From assembly GCA_963680875.1 (NCBI GenBank), contig OY804590.1, forward strand, positions 20,088,640-20,152,639: 64,000 bases of DNA, read 5' to 3'. Positions 42,951 to 58,200 of this stretch are shown here, in pieces. A program made the position numbers and the translations under genes. Source of the stretch: Bathymodiolus brooksi. Taxonomy: Eukaryota > Mollusca > Bivalvia > Mytilida > Modiolidae. Each line of letters begins with the position of its first letter. Position 1 is the stretch's first letter. The notes beneath the pieces were generated by a model that saw only the letters and a list, made by a program, of their open reading frames with translations, did no database searches and was not told the origin of the DNA.

Positions 42951-43205
42951 TACAATTATTACATTGTCGTCCTAGAGTAAAATCGTTATTATTATTATTA
43001 TTAAATAATGCTTTCATTGGAACAATTTCATTGGTTCAAATACTGTCTGCTGATATTCACTTAATTTTGATACTCACGTTAAACAACAATTAATCTATCA
43101 CATGTTGTTGTTTTCCTATTTTTATGTTTGAAATGTCCAGTTACTAAATAATGTATTTTATCCTGCACTGGTTCTATTTGAGTAGTACAATTACAATTAC
43201 TGGAA

Positions 43206-43290
43206 TACTTGTACACAAACACTTTTAAATTATTTGGCTTTTTGTAGTGTTTTGTTGATTATTGTTCGTCTTTTGATTCTTTTTCATTTG
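43206..43290 (+). mobile_element. Truncated retroelement 3' UTR leading into satellite
   Basis: CACTTTTAAATTATTTGGCT (the element's terminal context, also at 6958) is joined to TTTTGTAGTGTTTTGTTGAT…TTTTTCATTTGACCATTG. This UTR copy continues without a break into the first satellite monomer. Confidence 0.8.
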
Positions 43291-46200
43291 ACCATTGTAT
43301 TGTCTGTTCTTCTTTGATGTACGGCTTCTGATTACCACGTTAGTATCTTTACATTGTATTGTCTGTTCTTCTTTGATGTACGGCTTCTGATTACCACGTT
43401 GGTATCTTTACATTGTATTGTCTGTTCTTCTTTAATGTACGGCTTCTGATTACCACGTTGGTATCTTTACATTGTATTGTCTGTTCTTCTTTGATGTACG
43501 GCTTCTGATTACCACGTTGGTATCTTTACATTGTATTGTCTGTTCTTCTTTGATGTACGGCTTCTGATTACCACGTTGGTATCTTTACATTGTATTGTCT
43601 GTTCTTCTTTGATGTACGGCTTCTGACTACCACGTTGGTATCTTTACATTGTATTGTCTGTTCTTCTTTGATGTACGGCTTCTGATTACCACGTTGGTAT
43701 CTTTACATTGTATTGTCTGTTCTTCTTTGATGTATGACTTCTGATTACCACGTTAGTATCTTTACATTGCATTGTCTGTTCTTCTTTGATGTACGGCTTC
43801 TGATTACCACGTTGGTATCTTTACATTGTATTGTCTGCTCTTCTTTGATGTACGGCTTCTGATTACCACGTTGGTATCTTTACATTGTATTGTCTGTTCT
43901 TCTTTAATGTACGGCTTCTGATTACCACGTTAGTATCTTTACATTGAATTGTCTGTTCTTCTTTGATGTACGGCTTCTGATTACCACGTTAGTATCTTTA
44001 CATTGTATTGTCTGTTCTTCTTTAATGTACGGCTTCTGATTACCACGTTAGTATCTTTACATTGTATTGTCTGTTCTTCTTTAATGTACGGCTTCTGATT
44101 ACCACGTTGGTATCTTTACATTGTATTGTCTGTTCTTCTTTGATGTACGGCTTCTGATTACCACGTTAGTATCTTTACATTGTATTGTCTGTTCTTCTTT
44201 GATGTACGGCTTCTGATTACCACGTTAGTATCTTTACATTGTATTGTCTGTTCTTCTTTGATGTACGGTTTCTGATTACCACGTTAGTATCTTTACATTG
44301 TATTGTCTGTTCTTCTTTAATGTACGGCTTCTGATTACCACGTTAGTATCTTTACATTGTATTGCCTGTTCTTCTTTGATGTACGGCTTCTGATTACCAC
44401 GTTAATATCTTTACATTGTATTGTCTGTTCTTCTTTGATGTACGGCTTCTGATTACCACGTTAGTATCTTTACATTGTATTGTCTGTTCTTCTTTAATGT
44501 ACGGTTTCTGATTACCACGTTAGTATCTTTACATTGTATTGTCTGTTCTTCTTTGATGTACGGCTTCTGATTACCACGTTAGTATCTTTACATTGTATTG
44601 TCTGTTCTTCTTTGATGTACGGCTTCTGATTACCACGTTAGTATCTTTACATTGTATTGTCTGTTCTTCTTTGATGTACGGTTTCTGATTACCACGTTAG
44701 TATCTTTACATTGTATTGTCTGTTCTTCTTTGATGTACGGCTTCTGATTACCACGTTAGTATCTTTACATTGTATTGTCTGTTCTTCTTTAATGTACGGT
44801 TTCTGATTACCACGTTAGTATCTTTACTTTGTATTGTCTGTTCTTCTTTGATGTACGGCTTCTGATTACCACGTTAATATCTTTACATTGTATTGTCTGT
44901 TCTTCTTTGATGTACGGCTTCTGATTACCACGTTAGTATCTTTACATTGTATTGTCTGTTCTTCTTTAATGTACGGTTTCTGATTACCACGTTAGTATCT
45001 TTACATTGTATTGTCTGTTCTTCTTTGATGTACGGCTTCTGATTACCACGTTAATATCTTTACATTGTATTGTCTGTTCTTCTTTGATGTACGGCTTCTG
45101 ATTACCACGTTAGTATCTTTACATTGTATTGCCTGTTCTTCTTTGATGTACGGCTTCTGATTACCACGTTAATATCTTTACATTGTATTGTCTGTTCTTC
45201 TTTGATGTACGGCTTCTGATTACCACGTTAGTATCTTTACATTGTATTGTCTGTTCTTCTTTGATGTACGGTTTCTGATTACCACGTTAGTATCTTTACA
45301 TTGTATTGTCTGTTCTTCTTTGATGTACGGTTTCTGATTACCACGTTAGTATCTTTACATTGTATTGTCTGTTCTTCTTTAATGTACGGCTTCTGATTAC
45401 CACGTTAGTATCTTTACATTGTATTGCCTGTTCTTCTTTGATATACGGCTTCTGATTACCACGTTAATATCTTTACATTCTATTGTCTGTTCTTCTTTGA
45501 TGTACGGCTTCTGATTACCACGTTAGTATCTTTACATTGTATTGTCTGTTCTTCTTTAATGTACGGTTTCTGATTACCACGTTAGTATCTTTACATTGTA
45601 TTGTCTGTTCTTCTTTGATGTACGGCTTCTGATTACCACGTTAGTATCTTTACATTGTATTGTCTGTTGTTCTTTGATGTACGGCTTCTGATTACCACGT
45701 TAATATCTTTACATTGTATTGTCTGTTCTTCTTTGATGTACGGTTTCTGATTACCACGTTAGTATCTTTACATTGTATTGTCTGTTCTTCTTTGATGTAC
45801 GGTTTCTGATTACCACGTTAGTATCTTTACATTGTATTGTCTGTTCTTCTTTGATGTACGGCTTCTGATTACCACGTTAGTATCTTTACATTGTATTGTC
45901 TGTTCTTCTTTGATGTACGGCTTCTGATTACCACGTTAGTATCTTTACATTGTATTGTCTGTTCTTCTTTGATGTACGGTTTCTGATTACCACGTTAGTA
46001 TCTTTACATTGTATTGTCTGTTCTTCTTTAATGTACGGCTTCTGATTACCACGTTAGTATCTTTACATTGTATTGCCTGTTCTTCTTTGATGTACGGCTT
46101 CTGATTACCACGTTAATATCTTTACATTCTATTGTCTGTTCTTCTTTGATGTACGGCTTCTGATTACCACGTTAGTATCTTTACATTGTATTGTCTGTTC

Positions 46201-49200
46201 TTCTTTAATGTACGGTTTCTGATTACCACGTTAGTATCTTTACATTGTATTGTCTGTTCTTCTTTGATGTACGGCTTCTGATTACCACGTTAGTATCTTT
46301 ACATTGTATTGTCTGTTCTTCTTTGATGTACGGTTTCTGATTACCACGTTAGTATCTTTACATTGTATTGTCTGTTCTTCTTTGATGTACGGCTTCTGAT
46401 TACCACGTTAGTATCTTTACATTGTATTGTCTGTTCTTCTTTAATGTACGGTTTCTGATTACCACATTAGTATCTTTACATTGTATTGTCTGTTCTTCTT
46501 TGATGTACGGCTTCTGATTACCACGTTAATATCTTTACATTGTATTGTCTGTTCTTCTTTGATGTACGGCTTCTGATTACCACGTTGGTATCTTTACATT
46601 GTATTGTCTGTTCTTCTTTGATGTACGGCTTCTGATTACCACGTTGGTATCTTTACATTGTATTGTCTGTTCTTCTTTAATGTACGGCTTCTGATTACCA
46701 CGTTAGTATCTTTACATTGTATTGTCTGTTCTTCTTTGATGTACGGCTTCTGATTACCACGTTAGTATCTTTACATTGTATTGTCTGTTCTTCTTTAATG
46801 TACGGTTTCTGATTACCACGTTAGTATCTTTACATTGTATTGTCTGTTCTTCTTTGATGTACGGCTTCTGATTACCACGTTAATATCTTTACATTGTATT
46901 GTCTGTTCTTCTTTGATGTACGGCTTCTGATTACCACGTTAGTATCTTTACATTGTATTGCCTGTTCTTCTTTGATGTACGGCTTCTGATTACCACGTTA
47001 ATATCTTTACATTGTATTGTCTGTTCTTCTTTGATGTACGGCTTCTGATTACCACGTTAGTATCTTTACATTGTATTGTCTGTTCTTCTTTGATGTACGG
47101 TTTCTGATTACCACGTTAGTATCTTTACATTGTATTGTCTGTTCTTCTTTGATGTACGGTTTCTGATTACCACGTTAGTATCTTTACATTGTATTGTCTG
47201 TTCTTCTTTAATGTACGGCTTCTGATTACCACGTTAGTATCTTTACATTGTATTGCCTGTTCTTCTTTGATACACGGCTTCTGATTACCACGTTAATATC
47301 TTTACATTCTATTGTCTGTTCTTCTTTGATGTACGGCTTCTGATTACCACGTTAGTATCTTTACATTGTATTGTCTGTTCTTCTTTAATGTACGGTTTCT
47401 GATTACCACGTTAGTATCTTTACATTGTATTGTCTGTTCTTCTTTGATGTACGGCTTCTGATTACCACGTTAGTATCTTTACATTGTATTGTCTGTTGTT
47501 CTTTGATGTACGGCTTCTGATTACCACGTTAGTATCTTTACATTGTATTGTCTGTTCTTCTTTGATGTACGGTTTCTGATTACCACGTTAGTATCTTTAC
47601 ATTGTATTGTCTGTTCTTCTTTGATGTACGGTTTCTGATTACCACGTTAGTATCTTTACATTGTATTGTCTGTTCTTCTTTGATGTACGGCTTCTGATTA
47701 CCACGTTAGTATCTTTACATTGTATTGTCTGTTCTTCTTTGATGTACGGCTTCTGATTACCACGTTAGTATCTTTACATTGTATTGTCTGTTCTTCTTTG
47801 ATGTACGGTTTCTGATTACCACGTTAGTATCTTTACATTGTATTGTCTGTTCTTCTTTAATGTACGGCTTCTGATTACCACGTTAGTATCTTTACATTGT
47901 ATTGCCTGTTCTTCTTTGATGTACGGCTTCTGATTACCACGTTAATATCTTTACATTCTATTGTCTGTTCTTCTTTGATGTACGGCTTCTGATTACCACG
48001 TTAGTATCTTTACATTGTATTGTCTGTTCTTCTTTAATGTACGGTTTCTGATTACCACGTTAGTATCTTTACATTGTATTGTCTGTTCTTCTTTGATGTA
48101 CGGCTTCTGATTACCACGTTAGTATCTTTACATTGTATTGTCTGTTCTTCTTTGATGTACGGCTTCTGATTACCACGTTAGTATCTTTACATTGTATTGT
48201 CTGTTCTTCTTTGATGTACGGTTTCTGATTACCACGTTAGTATCTTTACATTGTATTGTCTGTTCTTCTTTGATGTACGGCTTCTGATTACCACGTTAGT
48301 ATCTTTACATTGTATTGTCTGTTCTTCTTTAATGTACGGTTTCTGATTACCACATTAGTATCTTTACATTGTATTGTCTGTTCTTCTTTGATGTACGGCT
48401 TCTGATTACCACGTTAATATCTTTACATTGTATTGTCTGTTCTTCTTTGATGTACGGCTTCTGATTACCACGTTGGTATCTTTACATTGTATTGTCTGTT
48501 CTTCTTAGATGTACGGCTTCTGATTACCACGTTGGTATCTTTACATTGTATTGTCTGTTCTTCTTTAATGTACGGCTTCTGATTACCACGTTAGTATCTT
48601 TACATTGTATTGTCTGTTCTTCTTTGATGTACGGCTTCTGATTACCACGTTAATATCTTTACATTGTATTGTCTGTTCTTCTTTGATGTACGGCTTCTGA
48701 TTACCACGTTAGTATCTTTACATTGTATTGTCTGTTCTTCTTTGATGTACGGCTTCTGATTACCACGTTAATATCTTTACATTGTATTGTCTGTTCTTCT
48801 TTGATGTACGGCTTCTGATTACCACGTTAGTATCTTTACATTGTATTGTCTGTTCTTCTTTAATGTACGGCTTCTGATTACCACGTTAGTATCTTTACAT
48901 TGTATTGTCTGTTCTTCTTTGATGTACGGCTTCTGATTACCACGTTAATATCTTTACATTGTATTGTCTGTTCTTCTTTGATGTACGGCTTCTGATTACC
49001 ACGTTAGTATCTTTACATTGTATTGTCTGTTCTTCTTTGATGTACGGCTTCTGATTACCACGTTAATATCTTTACATTGTATTGTCTGTTCTTCTTTGAT
49101 GTACGGCTTCTGATTACCACGTTAGTATCTTTACATTGTATTGTCTGTTCTTCTTTGATGTACGGCTTCTGATTACCACGTTGGTATCTTTACATTGTAT

Positions 49201-52200
49201 TGTCTGTTCTTCTTTGATGTACGGCTTCTGATTACCACGTTAGTATCTTTACATTGTATTGTCTGTTCTTCTTTGATGTACGGCTTCTGATTACCACGTT
49301 AGTATCTTTACATTGTATTGTCTGTTCTTCTTTAATGTACGGCTTCTGATTACCACGTTAGTATCTTTACATTGTATTGTCTGTTCTTCTTTGATGTACG
49401 GCTTCTGATTACCACGTTAATATCTTTACATTGTATTGTCTGTTCTTCTTTGATGTACGGCTTCTGATTACCACGTTAGTATCTTTACATTGTATTGTCT
49501 GTTCTTCTTTGATGTACGGCTTCTGATTACCACGTTAATATCTTTACATTGTATTGTCTGTTCTTCTTTGATGTACGGCTTCTGATTACCACGTTAGTAT
49601 CTTTACATTGTATTGTCTGTTCTTCTTTGATGTACGGCTTCTGATTACCACGTTGGTATCTTTACATTGTATTGTCTGTTCTTCTTTGATGTACGGCTTC
49701 TGATTACCACGTTAGTATCTTTACATTGTATTGTCTGTTCTTCTTTGATGTACGGCTTCTGATTACCACGTTAGTATCTTTACATTGTATTGTCTGTTCT
49801 TCTTTGATGTACGGCTTCTGATTACCACGTTGGTATCTTTATATTGTATTGTCTGTTCTTCTTTGATGTACGGCTTCTGATTACCACGTTGGTATCTTTA
49901 CATTGTATTGTCTGTTCTTCTTTAATGTACGGCTTCTGATTACCACGTTAGTATCTTTACATTATATTGTCTGTTCTTCTTTGATGTACGGCTTCTGATT
50001 ACCACGTTGGTATCTTTACATTGTATTGTCTGTTCTTCTTTGATGTACGGCTTCTGATTACCACGTTGGTATCTTTACATTGTATTGTCTGTTCTTCTTT
50101 AATGTACGGCTTCTGATTACCACGTTGGTATCTTTACATTGTATTGTCTGTTCTTCTTTAATGTACGGCTTCTGATTCCCACGTTAGTATCTTTACATTG
50201 TATTGTCTGTTCTTCTTTAATGTACGGCTTCTGATTACCACGTTAGTATCTTTACATTGTATTGTCTGTTCTTCTTTGATGTACGGCTTCTGATTACCAC
50301 GTTGGTATCTTTACATTGTATTGTCTGTTCTTCTTTAATGTACGGCTTCTGATTACCACGTTGGTATCTTTACATTGTATTGTCTGTTCTTCTTTGATGT
50401 ACGGCATCTGATTACCACGTTAGTATCTTTACATTGTATTGTCTGTTCTTCTTTAATGTACGGCTTCTGATTACCACGTTAATATCTTTACATTGTATTG
50501 TCTGTTCTTCTTTGATGTACGGCTTCTGATTACCACGTTGGTATCTTTACATTGTATTGTCTGTTCTTCTTTGATGTACGGCTTCTGATTACCACATTAG
50601 TATCTTTACATTGTATTGTCTGTTCTTCTTTGATGTACGGCTTCTGATTACCACGTTGGTATCTTTACATTGTATTGTCTGTTCTTCTTTGATGTACGGC
50701 TTCTGATTACCACGTTGGTATCTTTACATTGTATTGTCTGTTCTTCTTTGATGTACGGCTTCTGATTACCACGTTGGTATCTTTACATTGTATTGTCTGT
50801 TCTTCTTTGATGTACGGCTTCTGATTACCACGTTAGTATCTTTACATTGTATTGTCTGTTCTTCTTTGATGTACGGCTTCTGATTACCACGTTAGTATCT
50901 TTACATTGTATTGTCTGTTCTTCTTTAATGTACGGCTTCTGATTACCACGTTAGTATCTTTACATTGTATTGCCTGTTCTTCTTTGATACACGGCTTCTG
51001 ATTACCACGTTAATATCTTTACATTCTATTGTCTGTTCTTCTTTGATGTACGGCTTCTGATTACCACGTTAGTATCTTTACATTGTATTGTCTGTTCTTC
51101 TTTAATGTACGGTTTCTGATTACCACGTTAGTATCTTTACATTGTATTGTCTGTTCTTCTTTGATGTACGGCTTCTGATTACCACGTTAGTATCTTTACA
51201 TTGTATTGTCTGTTGTTCTTTGATGTACGGCTTCTGATTACCACGTTAGTATCTTTACATTGTATTGTCTGTTCTTCTTTGATGTACGGTTTCTGATTAC
51301 CACGTTAGTATCTTTACATTGTATTGTCTGTTCTTCTTTGATGTACGGTTTCTGATTACCACGTTAGTATCTTTACATTGTATTGTCTGTTCTTCTTTGA
51401 TGTACGGCTTCTGATTACCACGTTAGTATCTTTACATTGTATTGTCTGTTCTTCTTTGATGTACGGCTTCTGATTACCACGTTAGTATCTTTACATTGTA
51501 TTGTCTGTTCTTCTTTGATGTACGGTTTCTGATTACCACGTTAGTATCTTTACATTGTATTGTCTGTTCTTCTTTAATGTACGGCTTCTGATTACCACGT
51601 TAGTATCTTTACATTGTATTGCCTGTTCTTCTTTGATGTACGGCTTCTGATTACCACGTTAATATCTTTACATTCTATTGTCTGTTCTTCTTTGATGTAC
51701 GGCTTCTGATTACCACGTTAGTATCTTTACATTGTATTGTCTGTTCTTCTTTAATGTACGGTTTCTGATTACCACGTTAGTATCTTTACATTGTATTGTC
51801 TGTTCTTCTTTGATGTACGGCTTCTGATTACCACGTTAGTATCTTTACATTGTATTGTCTGTTCTTCTTTGATGTACGGCTTCTGATTACCACGTTAGTA
51901 TCTTTACATTGTATTGTCTGTTCTTCTTTGATGTACGGTTTCTGATTACCACGTTAGTATCTTTACATTGTATTGTCTGTTCTTCTTTGATGTACGGCTT
52001 CTGATTACCACGTTAGTATCTTTACATTGTATTGTCTGTTCTTCTTTAATGTACGGTTTCTGATTACCACATTAGTATCTTTACATTGTATTGTCTGTTC
52101 TTCTTTGATGTACGGCTTCTGATTACCACGTTAATATCTTTACATTGTATTGTCTGTTCTTCTTTGATGTACGGCTTCTGATTACCACGTTGGTATCTTT

Positions 52201-55200
52201 ACATTGTATTGTCTGTTCTTCTTAGATGTACGGCTTCTGATTACCACGTTGGTATCTTTACATTGTATTGTCTGTTCTTCTTTAATGTACGGCTTCTGAT
52301 TACCACGTTAGTATCTTTACATTGTATTGTCTGTTCTTCTTTGATGTACGGCTTCTGATTACCACGTTAATATCTTTACATTGTATTGTCTGTTCTTCTT
52401 TGATGTACGGCTTCTGATTACCACGTTAGTATCTTTACATTGTATTGTCTGTTCTTCTTTGATGTACGGCTTCTGATTACCACGTTAATATCTTTACATT
52501 GTATTGTCTGTTCTTCTTTGATGTACGGCTTCTGATTACCACGTTAGTATCTTTACATTGTATTGTCTGTTCTTCTTTAATGTACGGCTTCTGATTACCA
52601 CGTTAGTATCTTTACATTGTATTGTCTGTTCTTCTTTGATGTACGGCTTCTGATTACCACGTTAATATCTTTACATTGTATTGTCTGTTCTTCTTTGATG
52701 TACGGCTTCTGATTACCACGTTAGTATCTTTACATTGTATTGTCTGTTCTTCTTTGATGTACGGCTTCTGATTACCACGTTAATATCTTTACATTGTATT
52801 GTCTGTTCTTCTTTGATGTACGGCTTCTGATTACCACGTTAGTATCTTTACATTGTATTGTCTGTTCTTCTTTGATGTACGGCTTCTGATTACCACGTTG
52901 GTATCTTTACATTGTATTGTCTGTTCTTCTTTGATGTACGGCTTCTGATTACCACGTTAGTATCTTTACATTGTATTGTCTGTTCTTCTTTGATGTACGG
53001 CTTCTGATTACCACGTTAGTATCTTTACATTGTATTGTCTGTTCTTCTTTAATGTACGGCTTCTGATTACCACGTTAGTATCTTTACATTGTATTGTCTG
53101 TTCTTCTTTGATGTACGGCTTCTGATTACCACGTTAATATCTTTACATTGTATTGTCTGTTCTTCTTTGATGTACGGCTTCTGATTACCACGTTAGTATC
53201 TTTACATTGTATTGTCTGTTCTTCTTTGATGTACGGCTTCTGATTACCACGTTAATATCTTTACATTGTATTGTCTGTTCTTCTTTGATGTACGGCTTCT
53301 GATTACCACGTTAGTATCTTTACATTGTATTGTCTGTTCTTCTTTGATGTACGGCTTCTGATTACCACGTTGGTATCTTTACATTGTATTGTCTGTTCTT
53401 CTTTGATGTACGGCTTCTGATTACCACGTTAGTATCTTTACATTGTATTGTCTGTTCTTCTTTGATGTACGGCTTCTGATTACCACGTTAGTATCTTTAC
53501 ATTGTATTGTCTGTTCTTCTTTGATGTACGGCTTCTGATTACCACGTTGGTATCTTTATATTGTATTGTCTGTTCTTCTTTGATGTACGGCTTCTGATTA
53601 CCACGTTGGTATCTTTACATTGTATTGTCTGTTCTTCTTTAATGTACGGCTTCTGATTACCACGTTAGTATCTTTACATTATATTGTCTGTTCTTCTTTG
53701 ATGTACGGCTTCTGATTACCACGTTGGTATCTTTACATTGTATTGTCTGTTCTTCTTTGATGTACGGCTTCTGATTACCACGTTGGTATCTTTACATTGT
53801 ATTGTCTGTTCTTCTTTAATGTACGGCTTCTGATTACCACGTTGGTATCTTTACATTGTATTGTCTGTTCTTCTTTAATGTACGGCTTCTGATTCCCACG
53901 TTAGTATCTTTACATTGTATTGTCTGTTCTTCTTTAATGTACGGCTTCTGATTACCACGTTAGTATCTTTACATTGTATTGTCTGTTCTTCTTTGATGTA
54001 CGGCTTCTGATTACCACGTTGGTATCTTTACATTGTATTGTCTGTTCTTCTTTAATGTACGGCTTCTGATTACCACGTTGGTATCTTTACATTGTATTGT
54101 CTGTTCTTCTTTGATGTACGGCATCTGATTACCACGTTAGTATCTTTACATTGTATTGTCTGTTCTTCTTTAATGTACGGCTTCTGATTACCACGTTAAT
54201 ATCTTTACATTGTATTGTCTGTTCTTCTTTGATGTACGGCTTCTGATTACCACGTTGGTATCTTTACATTGTATTGTCTGTTCTTCTTTGATGTACGGCT
54301 TCTGATTACCACATTAGTATCTTTACATTGTATTGTCTGTTCTTCTTTGATGTACGGCTTCTGATTACCACGTTGGTATCTTTACATTGTATTGTCTGTT
54401 CTTCTTTGATGTACGGCTTCTGATTACCACGTTGGTATCTTTACATTGTATTGTCTGTTCTTCTTTGATGTACGGCTTCTGATTACCACGTTGGTATCTT
54501 TACATTGTATTATCTGTTCTTCTTTGATGTACGGCTTCTGATTACCACGTTAGTATCTTTACATTGTATTGTCTGTTCTTCTTTGATGTACGGCTTCTGA
54601 TTACCACGTTGGTATCTTTACATTGTATTGTCTGTTCTTCTTTGATGTACGGTTTCTGATTACCACGTTGGTATCTTGTGGCCATTGTATTGTCTGTTCT
54701 TCTTTGATGTACGGCTTCTGATTACCACGTTGGTATCTTTACATTGTATTGTCTGTTCTTCTTTGATGTACGGCTTCTGATTACCACGTTGGTATCTTTA
54801 CATTGTATTGTCTGTTCTTCTTTGATGTACGGTTTCTGATTACCACGTTAGTATCTTTACATTGTATTGTCTGTTCTTCTTTGATGTACGGCTTCTGATT
54901 ACCACGTTAGTATCTTTACATTGTATTGTCTGTTCTTCTTTGATGTACGGTTTCTGATTACCACGTTGGTATCTTTACATTGTATTGTCTGTTCTTCTTT
55001 GATGTACGGCTTCTGATTACCACGTTGGTATCTTTACATTGTATTGTCTGTTCTTCTTTGATGTACGGCTTCTGATTACCACGTTGGTATCTTTACATTG
55101 TATTGTCTGTTCTTCTTTGATGTACGGCTTCTGATTACCACGTTGGTATCTTTACATTGTATTGTCTGTTCTTCTTTGATGTACGGCTTCTGATTACCAC

Positions 55201-58200
55201 GTTGGTATCTTTACATTGTATTGTCTGTTCTTCTTTGATGTACGGCTTCTGATTACCACGTTAATATCTTTACATTGTATTGTCTGTTCTTCTTTGATGT
55301 ACGGCTTCTGATTACCACGTTGGTATCTTTACATTGTATTGTTTGTTCTTCTTTGATGTACGGCTTCTGATTACCACGTTGGTATCTTTACATTGTATTG
55401 TCTGTTCTTCTTTGATGTACGGCTTCTGATTACCACGTTAATATCTTTACATTGTATTGTCTGTTCTTCTTTGATGTACGGCTTCTGATTACCACGTTAG
55501 TATCTTTACATTGTATTGTCTGTTCTTCTTTGATGTACGGCTTCTGATTACCACGTTGGTATCTTTACATTGTATTGTTTGTTCTTCTTTGATGTACGGC
55601 TTCTGATTACCACGTTGGTATCTTTACATTGTATTGTCTGTTCTTCTTTGATGTACGGCTTCTGATTACCACGTTGGTATCTTTACATTGTATTGTCTGT
55701 TCTTCTTTGATGTACGGTTTCTGATTACCACGTTGGTATCTTTACATTGTATTGTTTGTTCTTCTTTGATGTACGGCTTCTGATTACCACGTTGGTATCT
55801 TTACATTGTATTGTCTGTTCTTCTTTGATGTACGGCTTCTGATTACCACGTTAGTATCTTTACATTGTATTGTCTGTTCTTCTTTGATGTACGGCTTCTG
55901 ATTACCACGTTGGTATCTTTACATTGTATTGTTTGTTCTTCTTTGATGTACGGCTTCTGATTACCACGTTGGTATCTTTACATTGTATTGTCTGTTCTTC
56001 TTTGATGTACGGCTTCTGATTACCACGTTGGTATCTTTACATTGTATTGTCTGTTCTTCTTTGATGTACGGTTTCTGATTACGACGTTGGTATCTTTACA
56101 TTGTATTGTTTGTTCTTCTTTGATGTACGGCTTCTGATTACCACGTTGGTATCTTTACATTGTATTGTTTGTTCTTCTTTGATGTACGGCTTCTGATTAC
56201 CACGTTGGTATCTTTACATTGTATTGTCTGTTCTTCTTTGATGTACGGCTTCTGATTACCACGTTGGTATCTTTACATTGTATTGTCTGTTCTTCTTTAA
56301 TGTACGGCTTCTGATTACCACGTTGGTATCTTTACATTGTATTGTCTGTTCTTCTTTGATGTACGGCTTCTGATTACCACGTTAGTATCTTTACATTGTA
56401 TTGTCTGTTCTTCTTTGATGTACGGCTTCTGATTACCACGTTGGTATCTTTACATTGTATTGTTTGTTCTTCTTTGATGTACGGCTTCTGATTACCACGT
56501 TGGTATCTTTACATTGTATTGTCTGTTCTTCTTTGATGTACGGCTTCTGATTACCACGTTGGTATCTTTACATTGTATTGTCTGTTCTTCTTTGATGTAC
56601 GGTTTCTGATTACGACGTTGGTATCTTTACATTGTATTGTTTGTTCTTCTTTGATGTACGGCTTCTGATTACCACGTTGGTATCTTTACATTGTATTGTT
56701 TGTTCTTCTTTGATGTACGGCTTCTGATTACCACGTTGGTATCTTTACATTGTATTGTCTGTTCTTCTTTGATGTACGGCTTCTGATTACCACGTTGGTA
56801 TCTTTACATTGTATTGTCTGTTCTTCTTTAATGTACGGCTTCTGATTACCACGTTGGTATCTTTACATTGTATTGTCTGTTCTTCTTTGATGTACGGTTT
56901 CTGATTACCACATTAGTATCTTTACATTGTATTGTCTGTTCTTCTTTGATGTACGGCTTCTGATTACCACGTTGGTATCTTTACATTGTATTGTCTGTTC
57001 TTCTTTGATGTACGGCTTCTGATTACCACGTTAGTATCTTTACATTGTATTGTCTGTTCTTCTTTGATGTACGGCTTCTGATTACCACATTAGTATCTTT
57101 ACATTGTATTGTTTGTTCTTCTTTGATGTACGGCTTCTGATTACCACATTAGTATCTTTACATTGTATTGTCTGTTCTTCTTTGATGTACGGCTTCTGAT
57201 TACCACGTTAGTATCTTTACATTGTATTGTCTGTTCTTCTTTGATGTACGGCTTCTGATTACCACGTTGGTATCTTTACATTGTATTGTCTGTTCTTCTT
57301 TGATGTACGGCTTCTGATTACCACATTAGTATCTTTACATTGTATTGTTTGTTCTTCTTTGATGTACGGTTTCTGATTACTACGTTAGTATCTTTACATT
57401 GTATTGTCTGTTCTTCTTTAATGTACGGCTTCTGATTACCACGTTGGTATCTTTACATTGTATTGTCTGTTCTTCTTTGATGTACGGTTTCTGATTACGA
57501 CGTTGGTATCTTTACATTGTATTGTTTGTTCTTCTTTGATGTACGGCTTCTGATTACCACGTTGGTATCTTTACATTGTATTGTTTGTTCTTCTTTGATG
57601 TACGGCTTCTGATTACCACGTTGGTATCTTTACATTGTATTGTCTGTTCTTCTTTGATGTACGGCTTCTGATTACCATGTTGGTATCTTTACATTGTATT
57701 GTCTGTTCTTCTTTGATGTACGGCTTCTGATTACCACGTTGGTATCTTTACATTGTATTGTCTGTTCTTCTTTGATGTACGGCTTCTGATTACCACGTTG
57801 GTATCTTTACATTGTATTGTCTGTTCTTCTTTAATGTACGGCTTCTGATTACCACGTTGGTATCTTTACATTGTATTGTCTGTTCTTCTTTGATGTACGG
57901 CATCTGATTACCACGTTAGTATCTTTACATTGTATTGTCTGTTCTTCTTTAATGTACGGCTTCTGATTACCACGTTAGTATCTTTACATTGTATTGTCTG
58001 TTCTTCTTTGATGTACGGCTTCTGATTACCACGTTGGTATCTTTACATTGTATTGTCTGTTCTTCTTTGATGTACGGCTTCTGATTACCACATTAGTATC
58101 TTTACATTGTATTGTCTGTTCTTCTTTGATGTACGGCTTCTGATTACCACGTTGGTATCTTTACATTGTATTGTCTGTTCTTCTTTGATGTACGGCTTCT

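Noticed and set aside
42824..43093. Hydrophobic 'membrane protein' frames beginning near FCRSLFVLLYFF (also at 21478, 31832)
   Set aside because: They recur wherever the retroelement 3' UTR occurs and are read from its T-rich strand; not genes.
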